NCBI RefSeq assembly: GCF_011764565.1
Contig: NZ_AP022871.1
Span: forward strand, 8,866,320 to 8,930,319
DNA from: Phytohabitans suffuscus
GTDB lineage: Bacteria > Actinomycetota > Actinomycetes > Mycobacteriales > Micromonosporaceae
Direction: 5' to 3'
DNA length: 64,000 bases
In this document: piece by piece, positions 36,570 to 45,663 of the stretch
How the letters are laid out: each line of letters starts with the position of its first letter
Numbering within the stretch: the stretch's first letter is position 1
The notes under the pieces: generated by a model
The model's database searches: none
What the model was told of the DNA's origin: nothing
The model's input: the letters and a program-made list of their open reading frames with translations, nothing else
Made by a program: the position numbers and the translations under genes

Positions 36570-37652
36570 ATGGCAGCAGCCACCTTCCGCGGCGCCGTGG
36601 TACGGGCGGCCGGCGCGCCGCTCGGCATCGAGCCGGTGACGTTCGACGAGCCGGACGGCGCGAGCGTGCTCGTCCGGGTCACCGCGTGCGGGCTGTGCCA
36701 CAGCGACCTGCACTTCATGGCCGGCACGTCCGGGCGCGACTTCCCGTACCTGGTGGGGCACGAGGTCACCGGCGTGGTCGAGCGGGTCGGCCCGGCCGCC
36801 GGCGGGCTGCGCCCCGGCGACACCGTGGTCGTCGCGCCGATGGTGGCCTGCGGGACGTGCCGCCAGTGCCGGGCCGGGCGGGCGCCCGCGTGCCCGGCGA
36901 AGCTGCCGCGCAACCCGGCCGGGCGGCTCGCCGACGGCGCCGCGGCCAACCGGGTGCTCGGCATCGGCGGCCTCGCCGAGCGGGTGGTGCTCCCCGCCCG
37001 CCAGCTCGTACCCGTGGACCCGCGCGTCCCGCCCCAGGTCGCGGCGCTGCTCGGCTGCGCCGTACCCAGCGGGTTCGGCGCGGCCGTCAACACGGCGGCC
37101 GTCGGACCCGCGGACGACGTGGTGGTCATCGGGTGCGGCGGGGTCGGCGTGGCCGCCGTCGCCGGCGCCGCGCACGCCGGCGCCCGCCGGGTCGTCGCGG
37201 TCGACACCAACCCGCGCAGGCTCCCCGCGGCACAGCGCTTCGGCGCCACCGAGGTGGTCGACGCGGGGCGCATCGACGCGGTGGAGGCGGTACGCGAGAT
37301 CACCGGCGGCGCCGGCGCGGACGTGGTCATCGACGCGGTCGGCGGGTCGCGCACGTTCACCGCCGCGCTCGCGATGCGCGGCCCCGGCAGCCGCGTCGTC
37401 GTCGTGGGCGCCCCGCAGCCGGGCGAGGTCGCCGAGGTCGGCCTGCGCCAGCTCTTCCTGACCGGCGGCGGCGTCCAGGTCTCGATCTGGGGCGACTGCG
37501 TGGCCGGCCGCGACATCCCGCTGCTGGCCGACCTCTACCTGAGCGGGAAGCTGCCCCTCGACGCCGGCGAGACGTTCGGCTTCGGCGCGGCGGCCGAGGG
37601 CTACCACAGCCTCGAGGCCGGCGAGGCGCTCCGGCCCGTCGTGGTGTTCTGA
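36570..37652 (+). CDS. Zinc-dependent alcohol dehydrogenase (MDR)
   Basis: A 360-residue medium-chain dehydrogenase. The catalytic zinc ligands are Cys in ACGLCHSDLH and His in GHEVTG; the structural zinc set is the CGTCRQCRAGRAPAC cluster; the Rossmann motif is VVIGCGGVGVAAV. It oxidises a primary or ring alcohol to the aldehyde or ketone, feeding the upstream aldehyde dehydrogenase. Its last codons and stop are in the first unit of a 26-bp junction repeat. Confidence 0.92.
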   Translation: MAAATFRGAVVRAAGAPLGIEPVTFDEPDGASVLVRVTACGLCHSDLHFMAGTSGRDFPYLVGHEVTGVVERVGPAAGGLRPGDTVVVAPMVACGTCRQCRAGRAPACPAKLPRNPAGRLADGAAANRVLGIGGLAERVVLPARQLVPVDPRVPPQVAALLGCAVPSGFGAAVNTAAVGPADDVVVIGCGGVGVAAVAGAAHAGARRVVAVDTNPRRLPAAQRFGATEVVDAGRIDAVEAVREITGGAGADVVIDAVGGSRTFTAALAMRGPGSRVVVVGAPQPGEVAEVGLRQLFLTGGGVQVSIWGDCVAGRDIPLLADLYLSGKLPLDAGETFGFGAAAEGYHSLEAGEALRPVVVF

Positions 37653-37715
37653 CGCCCAGGATCGTCGTCGTGTTCTGACGCCCAGGATCGGGGTGGTGCG
37701 CCGATGCCCAGGATC
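37638..37715 (+). repeat. 26-bp gene-junction repeat, three copies
   Basis: Units start at 37638, 37664 and 37690. The first two contain GTGTTCTGACGCCCAGGATC, which holds the dehydrogenase stop codon. The third is diverged to GCGCCGATGCCCAGGATC and holds the start codon (37704) of the VOC gene. The downstream start codon therefore seems to have arisen from, or been copied with, the upstream gene's end. Confidence 0.9.
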
Positions 37716-38528
37716 GGGTACGTGGGCGTCCAGTCCGCGGCCCACGCCGAGTGGACGCGGTTCGGCCCGCGCGTGTTCGGCTTCGACTGCGAGCCGCGCG
37801 GCGACGGCACGGTACGGGTGCGGTGGGACGACCGGGCGTACCGGCTCGCCGTCCACCCTGGACAGAACGACCGCCTGTGCTACCTCGGGTGGGAGGTCGA
37901 CGCGGACGAGTCCCTCGACGAGGTCGCCGCCGGCCTGGCCGCCCGCGGCCACCCGCCGCGCGAGGGCTCGGCACGGCTCGCGGCCGAGCGGGCGGCCGGA
38001 CGGGTGGTGTGGTTCGACGACCCGTTCGGGCTGCGGCACGAGCTGGTCGAGGGGCAGGCGCGCTGGCCCGGCGCCTACCGGGGGCACCGGCCGACGTCGG
38101 GCGCCGTCACCGGCGAGCTGGGCATGGGCGACGTGGTGCTCGACGTGCCCGACCTGGACCGCGCGCTGACCTTCTACCTCGACGTGCTCGGCATGCGGGT
38201 CTCCGACGCCATCCACCTTGGACCGCCGCTGGGCGAGATGTGGATCCTGCGGTACCACCCGCGCCAGCACAGCCTCCGTCTACTTGAGACACCCGGCCGG
38301 CACGGCCTGCGCCACCTGGTCGTCGAGGCGCGGCATCTGTCCGATGTGGAGACCGCGTGGGACGTGGCGCGGCGGGAGACCGACTCGTTCATGAGCCCCG
38401 GACGGCGGGCGTCGGACGACATGCTGCTGTTCCGCGTACGCACGCCGGCCGGCTTCGACATGTGCTACGGCTGGGGCGCCGTGCGCGCCCGCGACAACGA
38501 CTGGACGCCGCGCTATCTCGTCCGCTGA
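37704..38528 (+). CDS. BphC-like type I extradiol dioxygenase fold with altered metal site
   Basis: A 274-residue two-module VOC protein aligned by eye with 2,3-dihydroxybiphenyl dioxygenases. In BphC the iron ligands are two His and one Glu. Here the first His position is Asp (LGMGDVVLDVPD), the second is kept (GLRHLVVEA), and the Glu before YGWG is Cys (FDMCYGWG). The active-site His in RQHSLRL is kept. It may be a non-dioxygenase homologue, bind another metal, or be a ligand-binding protein. It overlaps the convergent PucR-type gene by 16 bases. Confidence 0.8.
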   Translation: MPRIGYVGVQSAAHAEWTRFGPRVFGFDCEPRGDGTVRVRWDDRAYRLAVHPGQNDRLCYLGWEVDADESLDEVAAGLAARGHPPREGSARLAAERAAGRVVWFDDPFGLRHELVEGQARWPGAYRGHRPTSGAVTGELGMGDVVLDVPDLDRALTFYLDVLGMRVSDAIHLGPPLGEMWILRYHPRQHSLRLLETPGRHGLRHLVVEARHLSDVETAWDVARRETDSFMSPGRRASDDMLLFRVRTPAGFDMCYGWGAVRARDNDWTPRYLVR

Positions 38529-39789
38529 TCCCGACCCGGGGGCAGGTCGCCGAGCGCCTCCAGGATCTCCAGCGCGACCTGGAGCGCGAGCCGGTCGCGG
38601 TAGCTGTCCAGGTCGTGGCCGGTCAGCTCGGCGACGCGCCGGATGCGGTAGTTCACCGTGTTGGGGTGGACGTGCAGGATGCGTGAGGCCCGCTGCGGGC
38701 TGTTGTTCTCGCGGAAGTAGCAGCGCAGCGTGGTCAGGTACTCGTCGCCGAGGTCGCCGAGCACCTCCCGGGCGAATCGGCGCAGCTGGCCCACGTCCGG
38801 CACCTGGAAGAGCAGGCGCCGCACGCCCAGCTCGTCGAAGACGGCCACCGCGCCGTGGCGGCCCAGCCGTTGCGTCGCCTCGGCGGTGCGGCGCGCCTCC
38901 TCGTACGAGGCGGCGATGCGGGCGGGCTGGCGGCAGATCCCGCCGACGCCCACGGTGACCGCCGCGTTGGGAAAGAGCGCGCCGATCCGCTGCACGCACA
39001 TCGCGCCGAGCTGGGCCGCGCGCGAGACGGTGCCTTCCGGGTCGGGTTCGGCGACGACGGCGACGACCTCCGCGTCGCGTACCGAGACGATGCTCCCCGG
39101 GGCCTGCGCCCGAAGAAGCGTCCGGTGGCGACGGCGGCCCGCTGCACGAGCGCCCGCCCCTGCTCGGTCTGGACCGGCGGCCCGGCCAGCGCCACGAACA
39201 CCGCGCGGTGGTCGACGTCGCGGTCGTAGCCGAGGTGATGCGCCCAGCGGTTGGTCTCCTCCTCGCCGCGCGCCGACCCGGACAGCAGCCCCTCCACCAG
39301 GTCGTCGCGGACCTCGCTGGCCGCGGCCGCGACCACCCGGTCGCGGCCCAGGACCACACCGCAGATCGTGGCGGCGTGCTCGGTCAGCTCCTCGCCGCGC
39401 CGGTCGCCCTCGGGGACGAGCACCATCAGGTACGCGGTGACCTGCTCGCCCACCAGCACCGGCGCGACCATGAGCGCGCGCCCGTCGCCGGGCAGCGGCG
39501 CGCGCACGACCCGGCGGGTGCTGGCGGCCTCGGCGAGCGCCGGGGTGAGGCGGGGGTGGATGAGGTTGTCCTGGGCGTAGCGGGCGGTCTCCGGGTACGA
39601 CCCGCCGGGCGCCGCCGCGGCCAGGATGCCCATCTTCTGGCTGATCACGACGGCGGTCGCGCCCGCCCGCTCGGCGACGAGCTGGGTGACCGTGCCGAGG
39701 TCGGCGTCCTGCGCGGCCAGCCCGGACAGCTGCCGGTAGATCGCCACGAGGCTGCGCAGCGCGCGGTTCTCCTCGCTGGTCTCCGCCAT
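38513..39789 (-). CDS. PucR/CdaR-type transcriptional regulator, one frameshift
   Basis: About 425 residues. The N-terminal sensor part begins RSLVAIYRQLSGLAAQDADL; a central CdaR-like region follows, and the C-terminal helix-turn-helix is RASRILHVHPNTVNYRIRR. One base is missing in CCCC at 39095-39098. Such regulators activate catabolic genes on sensing a substrate. It is convergent with the alcohol/aldehyde dehydrogenase operon and is the only regulator beside it. Confidence 0.87.
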
Positions 39790-40085
39790 GATCGGATCCT
39801 ACGGCGCGGGCGGAAGGCGCGGCGCGGTGGAAGGCGCGGCGCGGGCGGGGGCGGCGCGGGCGACGAGGCGGCAGGCAAGCACAGCACGGCAGGCAAGCAC
39901 AGCGCGGGCGCCGTGGGCCGCCGGGAGAGCCCGCGCGAAGGCCGGCGTACACGTTGGGCCATTTTCTGTTGTCGATGGGGTGCGCGGGGCGTCTACCTCT
40001 GTGCCGGGCCATGCCCGGAGCTCGCACCTACCGCGACAAGCGCTTTCCCAGCGCCGCGGCTCCCACGATCCAGGAGGTCAGAGGA
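39790..40085. other. Intergenic region with short tandem repeats
   Basis: No gene is seen. Degenerate repeats GGAAGGCGCGGCGCGG (about 39812-39870) and CACAGCACGGCAGGCAAG (about 39874-39906) lie in the first half. CAGGAGGTCAGAGGA at the right end is the ribosome binding region of the pectate lyase gene. Confidence 0.6.
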
Positions 40086-41801
40086 ATGTCAGAGCACAAC
40101 CGGGCCGCCCGCCGGACCGGCCCCGGCCGGCGGGCGGCGGCCGCGGCGACGGTCCTGGTGGCCGCCGCGTCGGCCGGCGTGGTCGGCGCGGTGTCGGCAC
40201 AGGCCGCGGCCGGCTGCCAGGTCACGTACGCGATCGGGTCGTCGTGGTCGGGCGGGTTCGGGGCCAGCCTCGCCATCACCAACTACGGCACGCCGATCAA
40301 CGGCTGGACGCTGACCTGGACCTTCACCGCCGGCCAGACGGTCACGCAGTCGTGGGGCTTCACCGCCAGCCCGGCGAGCGGGACCGTGACCGCGCGCAAC
40401 GCCGACTACACCGCGTCGATCCCCACCGGCGGGACGGTCAGCGGCGGCTTCAACGGCACCTGGAACAACACCTCCAACCCGGTGCCGGCGAGCTTCACCC
40501 TGAACGGCACGGTCTGCACCGGCCCGGTCGACCCGACGGCGCCACCGCCCACGACCGCGGCGCCCACCACGGCACCACCCACCACGGCACCACCCACGAC
40601 CGCACCACCCACGACGGCGCCGCCGCCGACCACGGCACCGCCCACCACAGCACCGCCCACCACGGCGCCGCCGCCCACCACCGCACCGCCCGCCGCCAAC
40701 ACGCTGTTCGTCGCGCCCAGCGGGAACGACTCGAACGCCGGCACCATCGGCGCGCCGCTGGCCACCCTGGCCCGCGCGGTCACGCTCGCGACGCCCGGCA
40801 CGACGATCGCCATGCGCGCCGGCACGTACCAGTTCAGCACCAACGTACGGATCATGAAGGACGGGACGGCCGCCAACCCGTACACGGTCACGAACTACAA
40901 CGGCGAGCGGGTGGTCCTCGACGGCGAGAACCTGCCGCACACCCCGGCCCCGCTCGGCGGCAGCATCCCCAACCTCGAACGCGGCGTGCTGCACATCGAG
41001 GCGGACTACTGGCGCTTCCGCGGTCTGGAGATCATCCACGGCCCGTACGCGATCTTCTGCCGGGACTGCAACAACAACGTCTTCGACCGCCTCGTCACCC
41101 GCGACAACTACGAGTCCGGCCTGCAGATCCAGAGCGCGTCCAGCAACAACCAGGTGCTCAACCTCGACTCGTACGGCAACCGCGACCCGCGCAAGAACGG
41201 CGAGAGCGCCGACGGCCTGGCCATCAAGGAGGGGTCCGGCACAGGCAACGTGGTGCGCGGCGCCCGCCTGTGGAACAACTCCGACGACGGCTTCGACGCC
41301 TGGCTGTTCACCTCGCCGATCCTGATCGAAGGCTCAGCCGCGTGGGGCAACGGCGTCAACCGGTGGAACCTGCCCGACTACGTGGGCGACGGCAACGGCT
41401 TCAAGATGGGCGGCGGCGACCCCGACCCGCCCGCCAACCACACCGTCCGCAACAGCTTCGCCTTCGACAACGCGGTCGGCGGCTTCATCGACAACGGCAA
41501 CCCCGGCACCATCACCGTCGACCGCAACAGCGCGTGGCGCAACGGCGACGGCGGCTTCAAGTTCGCCAACTCCACCTCGCGCCTGACCGGCAACCTCGCG
41601 GTCGCCAACGGCACCGGCGTCTCGCTCGGCAACTCCACGCACAGCGGCAACTCCTGGAACATCAAGAGCTCCTGGAGCGCGGCCGACCTCGCCAGCACCA
41701 GCTCCGCGACCCTGACCGGCCCCCGCGACGCCGACGGCACCATCCGCTCCTCGAACTTCCTGCGCCCGACCGCCTACCCCAACCTCGGCGCCGCCATCTA
41801 A
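40086..41801 (+). CDS. Secreted CBM2-linked pectate lyase-like beta-helix protein
   Basis: A 571-residue secreted enzyme. It has a twin-arginine-like/Sec signal (RRTGPGRRAAAAATVLVAAA to AQAAA), then a cellulose-binding CBM2 module (CQVTYAIGSSWSGGFGA to LNGTVC, about residues 44-140), a Thr-Pro-Ala linker of repeated TTAPP, and a right-handed parallel beta-helix. The helix starts FVAPSGNDSNAGTIGAPLAT, the typical opening of family 9 pectate lyases. It would cut pectin in plant cell walls while anchored to cellulose. A remnant of another pectate lyase lies at 47868. Confidence 0.85.
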   Translation: MSEHNRAARRTGPGRRAAAAATVLVAAASAGVVGAVSAQAAAGCQVTYAIGSSWSGGFGASLAITNYGTPINGWTLTWTFTAGQTVTQSWGFTASPASGTVTARNADYTASIPTGGTVSGGFNGTWNNTSNPVPASFTLNGTVCTGPVDPTAPPPTTAAPTTAPPTTAPPTTAPPTTAPPPTTAPPTTAPPTTAPPPTTAPPAANTLFVAPSGNDSNAGTIGAPLATLARAVTLATPGTTIAMRAGTYQFSTNVRIMKDGTAANPYTVTNYNGERVVLDGENLPHTPAPLGGSIPNLERGVLHIEADYWRFRGLEIIHGPYAIFCRDCNNNVFDRLVTRDNYESGLQIQSASSNNQVLNLDSYGNRDPRKNGESADGLAIKEGSGTGNVVRGARLWNNSDDGFDAWLFTSPILIEGSAAWGNGVNRWNLPDYVGDGNGFKMGGGDPDPPANHTVRNSFAFDNAVGGFIDNGNPGTITVDRNSAWRNGDGGFKFANSTSRLTGNLAVANGTGVSLGNSTHSGNSWNIKSSWSAADLASTSSATLTGPRDADGTIRSSNFLRPTAYPNLGAAI

Positions 41802-41850
41802 CGAAAGCCGCCACCTAGCGAAAGCCGCGCGAACTACCGCTTGCCACGCT

Positions 41851-41898
41851 GGATCGTGGTACGGCTCCGCCCACGAGGGCAGGTTCGTGCCACGATCC
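41851..41898. terminator. Long palindrome downstream of the lyase (terminator-like or repeat hairpin)
   Basis: Arms of 22 bases, starting GGATCGTGG and ending CCACGATCC, pair at 17 positions around the loop ACGA. It stands 50 bases after the lyase stop. Related palindromes with GTGGTAYG and CCGCCCC in the arms occur at 51374-51413 and, weaker, at 51596-51643, so it may be a dispersed hairpin element also acting as a terminator. Confidence 0.55.
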
Positions 41899-41902
41899 AG
41901 GG

Positions 41903-41997
41903 CCAAAACCGAAACAGATCCGGGCTACCGCGACGTCCGCGGTGGTCCGGACCGTTGCTCCCGCGGCCTCACCCTCCGCGGTCCACACCCCGGCCGG
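41903..41997 (-). repeat. Dispersed intergenic repeat, copy A
   Basis: Read on the minus strand this holds the conserved core GAGGCCGCGGGAGCAACGGT, CCGGACCAC and TCGCGGTAGC. The same core occurs at 49013 and 51741 on the plus strand. The three copies agree over 50-90 bases and always lie between genes. Confidence 0.8.
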
Positions 41998-42045
41998 CAC
42001 GGCCGGCCAGGGCCGCCGCCGCGGGGCCCGGCGGTACGGTGGGGC

Positions 42046-43065
42046 GTGTCGCTGACGCTGCTGCCGGCCAACACGCCGCGGTCGTTCTACCGGGGCTCCG
42101 GGCGGATACACCGGTTTCGGGGGATCGCCGCGCCGGACGACCCGTACTACCCGGAAGACTGGGTGGGCTCGACGACCAGCCGGTTCGGGCAGGCGCCGGC
42201 GGGGCTCACGGTCCTGCCGGACGGTGGCCTGCTCGCCGACGCGATCGCGGCGCGGCCCCAGTGGTGGCTGGGGGCGGCGCACGTGGCGGCGTACGGGGCC
42301 GATCCGGCGATCCTGGTCAAGCTGCTCGACGCCGGCCAGCGGCTGCCGCTGCACGTGCATCCCGACCGCCGGTTCGCCGGCGACCACCTCTCCTCGCCGT
42401 ACGGCAAGAGCGAGGCGTGGGTGATCGTGGAGGCCAGGCCGGACGCGGTGGTGCACCTGGGCTTCGCGCGCGACGTCCCGGCGGCGCGGCTGGCCGGCTG
42501 GGTGGCCGAGCAGCGGATCGACGAGATGCTCGCGGCCACCAACCGGGTGCCGGTGCGGGCCGGTGACGCGGTGGTCTGCCCGGCCGGGCTGCCGCACGCG
42601 ATCGGCGAAGGCGTCTTCCTCGTGGAGGTGCAGGAGCCGACCGACTTCTCGGTGCTGCTGGAGTGGGCGGGTTTCACCGACGGGCCGGAGGCCGGGCACC
42701 TCGGCCTGGGGTACGAGTTGGCGCTGTCCTGTGTGGACCGCCAGGCGTGGGCGCCGGACCGGCTGGCCGGCCTCGGCGGCACCCGGCCCGGCGGGCGTAC
42801 CGGCGTGCGCAGGCTCTTTCCCGATCTGGCCGACCCGTTCTTCGCGGCGGAGCGGCTGCGCCCCGACCCGGTCAGCGAGCTGGAGCCGTCCTTCTCGGTC
42901 GTGGTGGTGACCGGCGGCGCCGGCACGCTGGAGGCCGAGCACGAGCGGCCGCTGCCGGTCCGGGCCGGCGACACGGTGCTCGTGCCGTACGGCGCGGGCC
43001 GCGGCACGCTGCGCGGCCAGGTGGAGGCGGTCCGCTGCAAGCCCGGCGGGTCCGTCCACATCTGA
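42046..43065 (+). CDS. manA: Mannose-6-phosphate isomerase, class I
   Basis: A 339-residue cupin isomerase interconverting fructose-6-phosphate and mannose-6-phosphate. The metal-binding strand is LPLHVHPDRRF with SPYGKSEAWVIV following. A second cupin half (VVVTGGAGTLEAEHERPLPV) closes the protein. This feeds GDP-mannose synthesis and, in principle, the GDP-mannose dehydratase encoded at 52715. The GTG at 42046 is the best start; upstream sequence in the same frame is the dispersed repeat. It may also serve catabolic mannose use. Confidence 0.82.
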   Translation: MSLTLLPANTPRSFYRGSGRIHRFRGIAAPDDPYYPEDWVGSTTSRFGQAPAGLTVLPDGGLLADAIAARPQWWLGAAHVAAYGADPAILVKLLDAGQRLPLHVHPDRRFAGDHLSSPYGKSEAWVIVEARPDAVVHLGFARDVPAARLAGWVAEQRIDEMLAATNRVPVRAGDAVVCPAGLPHAIGEGVFLVEVQEPTDFSVLLEWAGFTDGPEAGHLGLGYELALSCVDRQAWAPDRLAGLGGTRPGGRTGVRRLFPDLADPFFAAERLRPDPVSELEPSFSVVVVTGGAGTLEAEHERPLPVRAGDTVLVPYGAGRGTLRGQVEAVRCKPGGSVHI

Positions 43066-43118
43066 CAGTCCGCCGCGCCGTCAGCTGATGGCCGGCGGCG
43101 TCGACCTGTGGAAGGCTC

Positions 43119-44582
43119 TCAGCGCACCGCGGCGGCGATGTCGGCGACGTCCGCGACCTCGACGAGCCCGTCGCCGCAGAGCGGTTCGAGGTCGCCGTCG
43201 GCGTAGCAGCCGGTGCCGTGCACCACGACCTCGCGGCCGGGCGCCACGAGGCCGCGGTCGATCGCGTTGGTCACGCCGGTGAACGCCATCACGGTCGACC
43301 ACTCGCGCAGCGTCCGGAAGTCGGCGGGCAGCAGCGGCAGCGCGGCGCCCAGCCAGGTGCGCAGGTACGGGTAGCGGGCGACGCACTCGGCGAGCGACAC
43401 GACGATCCCGTCGCCGCCGAAGCGGGCGATGATCTCGTTCATCGGGCCGGAGGTCACCGGCCGGTGGGTGTAGAACGTGGCGTCGAGCACCTCGCCCGGG
43501 TCGTACGTCACCGCGGGAAAGCGGGGGTCGTCTCCGGCCCGCCGGAACAGGCCGCTCGCCGGGTCCAGCGGGTACGCCGGGAGCGACGGCGCCGCACCGG
43601 CCGCCGCGCGCAGGGACAGCACCATGTCGGGGGTGGCCAGGTGCTGCACGAGCAGGCTGGCCGGGCGGGTGGCGGCGCTCGCCTCCCCGGTGTCCTCCAG
43701 CAGCGACCGCCCAGCGTGGTACCCGAGCAGGCCGAACGCGGACGAGACCGCGTGCGCGTGCACCCGTGGCCGGGCCGCCGCGCCGATCGGGTCGACCCGC
43801 TGCTCGAACAGGGCGCGGCTCGCGTCGGCCACCGTGTAGTTGCTCAGCTCCAGCGAGAACCACATGTCGAGGCCACGGGTGCGGTGCAGTGTCCCGGCGT
43901 GCTCGCGCACGTATTCGCGGGCGAGCGACTTGACCGCCTCCGGCTCCTTGCCCATGTACAGCAGCTGGGGGTTGAGCGCGCGCAGCGCCGGGTCGGTGGA
44001 GAGCCGGCTGGCGCGCAGCTTGTGCCGGCCGGTCTGCGGGGCGAGCGTGACGACCCGCAGCTGCTCCGGCCCGACCAGGCCCGCGTCGAGCGCCCGCAGG
44101 ACCGCGTCGCGCAGCGCCACCCCCTTGTTGGCCGAGGTCGGCGACACGATCATCACCGGGCGCCCGGTACGCCGGATGTGCTCCACCGCCCGCGCGACGA
44201 TCAGCAGCGACGCGTACGTCTTCGTGGTGTTGGTGCCGGGGTTGCCGGTGAGGTCGAGCAGCGTGACACGGTGCCCCCGGTACTCGCCGACCGGCTGCCA
44301 CTGCGCGGTGGCGACGGAGAGGAACCCGCGTACGGCGTCGTCGAGCGCGGGCAGGGCGAACCCCGGTGAGAACACGACCGGGTCGGCGACCGGCGACGGG
44401 TCGGGCACGCACCGCGCGATGACCTCGGGCAGCCGGTCGTAGAAGTCGACCAGCAGGTTGCCGGACCTCGTCGGCGACACAGAGGAGTTGGGCGGCACAG
44501 CGGAGTTGGGCGGCACGGAGGAGTTCGGCGACAGGGTGGAGTTGGGCACGGGCTGGTTCCTCTCCGACGGGTCGGGGCTCAA
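43119..44582 (-). CDS. DUF6002-like protein of PLP fold II appearance
   Basis: About 487 residues from the TTG at 44582. Recognisable blocks include LTGNPGTNTTKTYASL, VSPTSANKGVALRDAV, VHAHAVSSAFGLLGYHAGRS, LVQHLATPDMVLSL and VVHGTGCY. SPTSANKG beside a conserved lysine pattern resembles the threonine-synthase branch of PLP enzymes. From memory this matches DUF6002, whose function is not known. The first 35 codons are an 18-bp repeat with in-frame GTGs, so the start is uncertain. It is coupled to the Rossmann oxidoreductase gene by TTGA. Confidence 0.6.
   Translation of the reverse strand: MSPDPSERNQPVPNSTLSPNSSVPPNSAVPPNSSVSPTRSGNLLVDFYDRLPEVIARCVPDPSPVADPVVFSPGFALPALDDAVRGFLSVATAQWQPVGEYRGHRVTLLDLTGNPGTNTTKTYASLLIVARAVEHIRRTGRPVMIVSPTSANKGVALRDAVLRALDAGLVGPEQLRVVTLAPQTGRHKLRASRLSTDPALRALNPQLLYMGKEPEAVKSLAREYVREHAGTLHRTRGLDMWFSLELSNYTVADASRALFEQRVDPIGAAARPRVHAHAVSSAFGLLGYHAGRSLLEDTGEASAATRPASLLVQHLATPDMVLSLRAAAGAAPSLPAYPLDPASGLFRRAGDDPRFPAVTYDPGEVLDATFYTHRPVTSGPMNEIIARFGGDGIVVSLAECVARYPYLRTWLGAALPLLPADFRTLREWSTVMAFTGVTNAIDRGLVAPGREVVVHGTGCYADGDLEPLCGDGLVEVADVADIAAAVR
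44484..44552 (-). repeat. 18-bp start-region repeat in the DUF6002-like gene
   Basis: Four units of plus-strand consensus GGAGTTGGGCGGCACRGM start at 44484, 44502, 44520 and 44538. They encode repeated VPPNSS-like hexapeptides, and two or three carry an in-frame GTG that could act as a start. Confidence 0.88.
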
Positions 44583-45652
44583 CTCGTCACCGGCTGTGAC
44601 CGCAGTCGCTCGCGCAGGGCCTGGAACGCCGCGGTGGCCTCGGCGACCTCGCCGACGGCGAACCCCTCCGCGTACGCCGGCAGCAGCGGTGCGAGCGCCT
44701 CGGCGACCGACGGCCCGAACCGCACCCGCCCGCCTTCGACGAGGGCGCCGTCACTCGTGGCCCACCTCCTGTTGGCCTCGACCGCCCGGTCGCGGTCGAC
44801 GCCAGGGGGCAGGCGCAGCGCCACCTCGCCCGCGGTGATCCGCACAGGGTACCCGCCGGGAAGGCCCGCGACACCCGGCAGATGGGTGTCCTGCGTGGCG
44901 CCGGTGAGCAGCGTCGTGAGCAGCCGCGCGGCGAGCAGGCCGGTGATGTCGTTGTTGCCGCGCCCGCCGCCCACGGTCCGGTGCGTGGCCAGCAGGGCGC
45001 CGACGTCGTCGAGCCGCGCGCCGTCGAGCCAGGCCATCGCCTCGTCGCCCGGGTCCGCCGGCGCGTGCACGTGCAGGTGGTGGCCGATGACCTGCAGCCG
45101 GCTCTGGTCGGGCAGGCCCAGCGCGGCCTGCAGCGCGGCCGCGAAGATCCCGATGTTGCCCACGCCGGCGACCACCGGGACGTCGCGGGCGGCCAGCAGC
45201 GGGTTGACCGCGTCGGGGAAGCAGGCGTTGACCAGGAACGCACCCGGGCGGGAGCGCCGGAGCGCCGCGCCGGTGGCGAGCGCGATCTGCGCCTGGAACG
45301 GCAGGGTCAGCCCGAAGCCGGCGCGGCGCAGCAGCCCGCCCCAGGCCGAGGGGCGGTCGGCGGGCTCCCAGGGCGACTGGGTGGAGGCGCAGACCAGGAC
45401 GCCGTCGGGCGCGGCCTCCGCCAGGGCCTCACCCAGCGCGTCGGCGTCGGTCGGGTCCACGAGTACCGCGGTGAAGCGCGCCGGGCGCCCGAAAAGCGCC
45501 GCGCGTACCCCGGCGACGTGGGCGATGCCCGCGGCGGCCGCGCCGTCGCGGGCGAGCAGGACCACCGCGAGGCCGGCGGGGATGTCCGCCGTGGACAGTG
45601 CGAGGCAGGTGGCGCGGGCCAGCGACCCGCTGCCGACGATGGCCAGCTTCAC
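44579..45652 (-). CDS. Rossmann-fold NAD(P)-dependent oxidoreductase (dehydrogenase-like)
   Basis: A 357-residue protein. The N-terminal KLAIVGSGSLARATCLAL is a dinucleotide-binding motif; VVLLARDG closes the second strand. A central block VNACFPDAVNPLLAARDVPVVAGVGNIGIF resembles malate/lactate or 6-phospho-glycosidase-type dehydrogenases, where a conserved N and H bind substrate (GHHLHVHAP). The substrate is unknown. The coupling to the DUF6002-like gene suggests they act on one metabolite. Confidence 0.65.
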   Translation of the reverse strand: MKLAIVGSGSLARATCLALSTADIPAGLAVVLLARDGAAAAGIAHVAGVRAALFGRPARFTAVLVDPTDADALGEALAEAAPDGVLVCASTQSPWEPADRPSAWGGLLRRAGFGLTLPFQAQIALATGAALRRSRPGAFLVNACFPDAVNPLLAARDVPVVAGVGNIGIFAAALQAALGLPDQSRLQVIGHHLHVHAPADPGDEAMAWLDGARLDDVGALLATHRTVGGGRGNNDITGLLAARLLTTLLTGATQDTHLPGVAGLPGGYPVRITAGEVALRLPPGVDRDRAVEANRRWATSDGALVEGGRVRFGPSVAEALAPLLPAYAEGFAVGEVAEATAAFQALRERLRSQPVTS

Positions 45653-45663
45653 GTCGCCGCCGG

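Noticed and set aside
33792..38270. Minus-strand open frame of about 1490 codons over the dehydrogenase operon
   Set aside because: It is antisense to well-supported aldehyde and alcohol dehydrogenase genes and shows the usual high-GC shadow composition.
40490..40890. Val/Gly-rich membrane-like protein antisense to the CBM2 linker
   Set aside because: It is the reverse reading of the Thr-Pro-Ala linker repeats; no start site or independent support.
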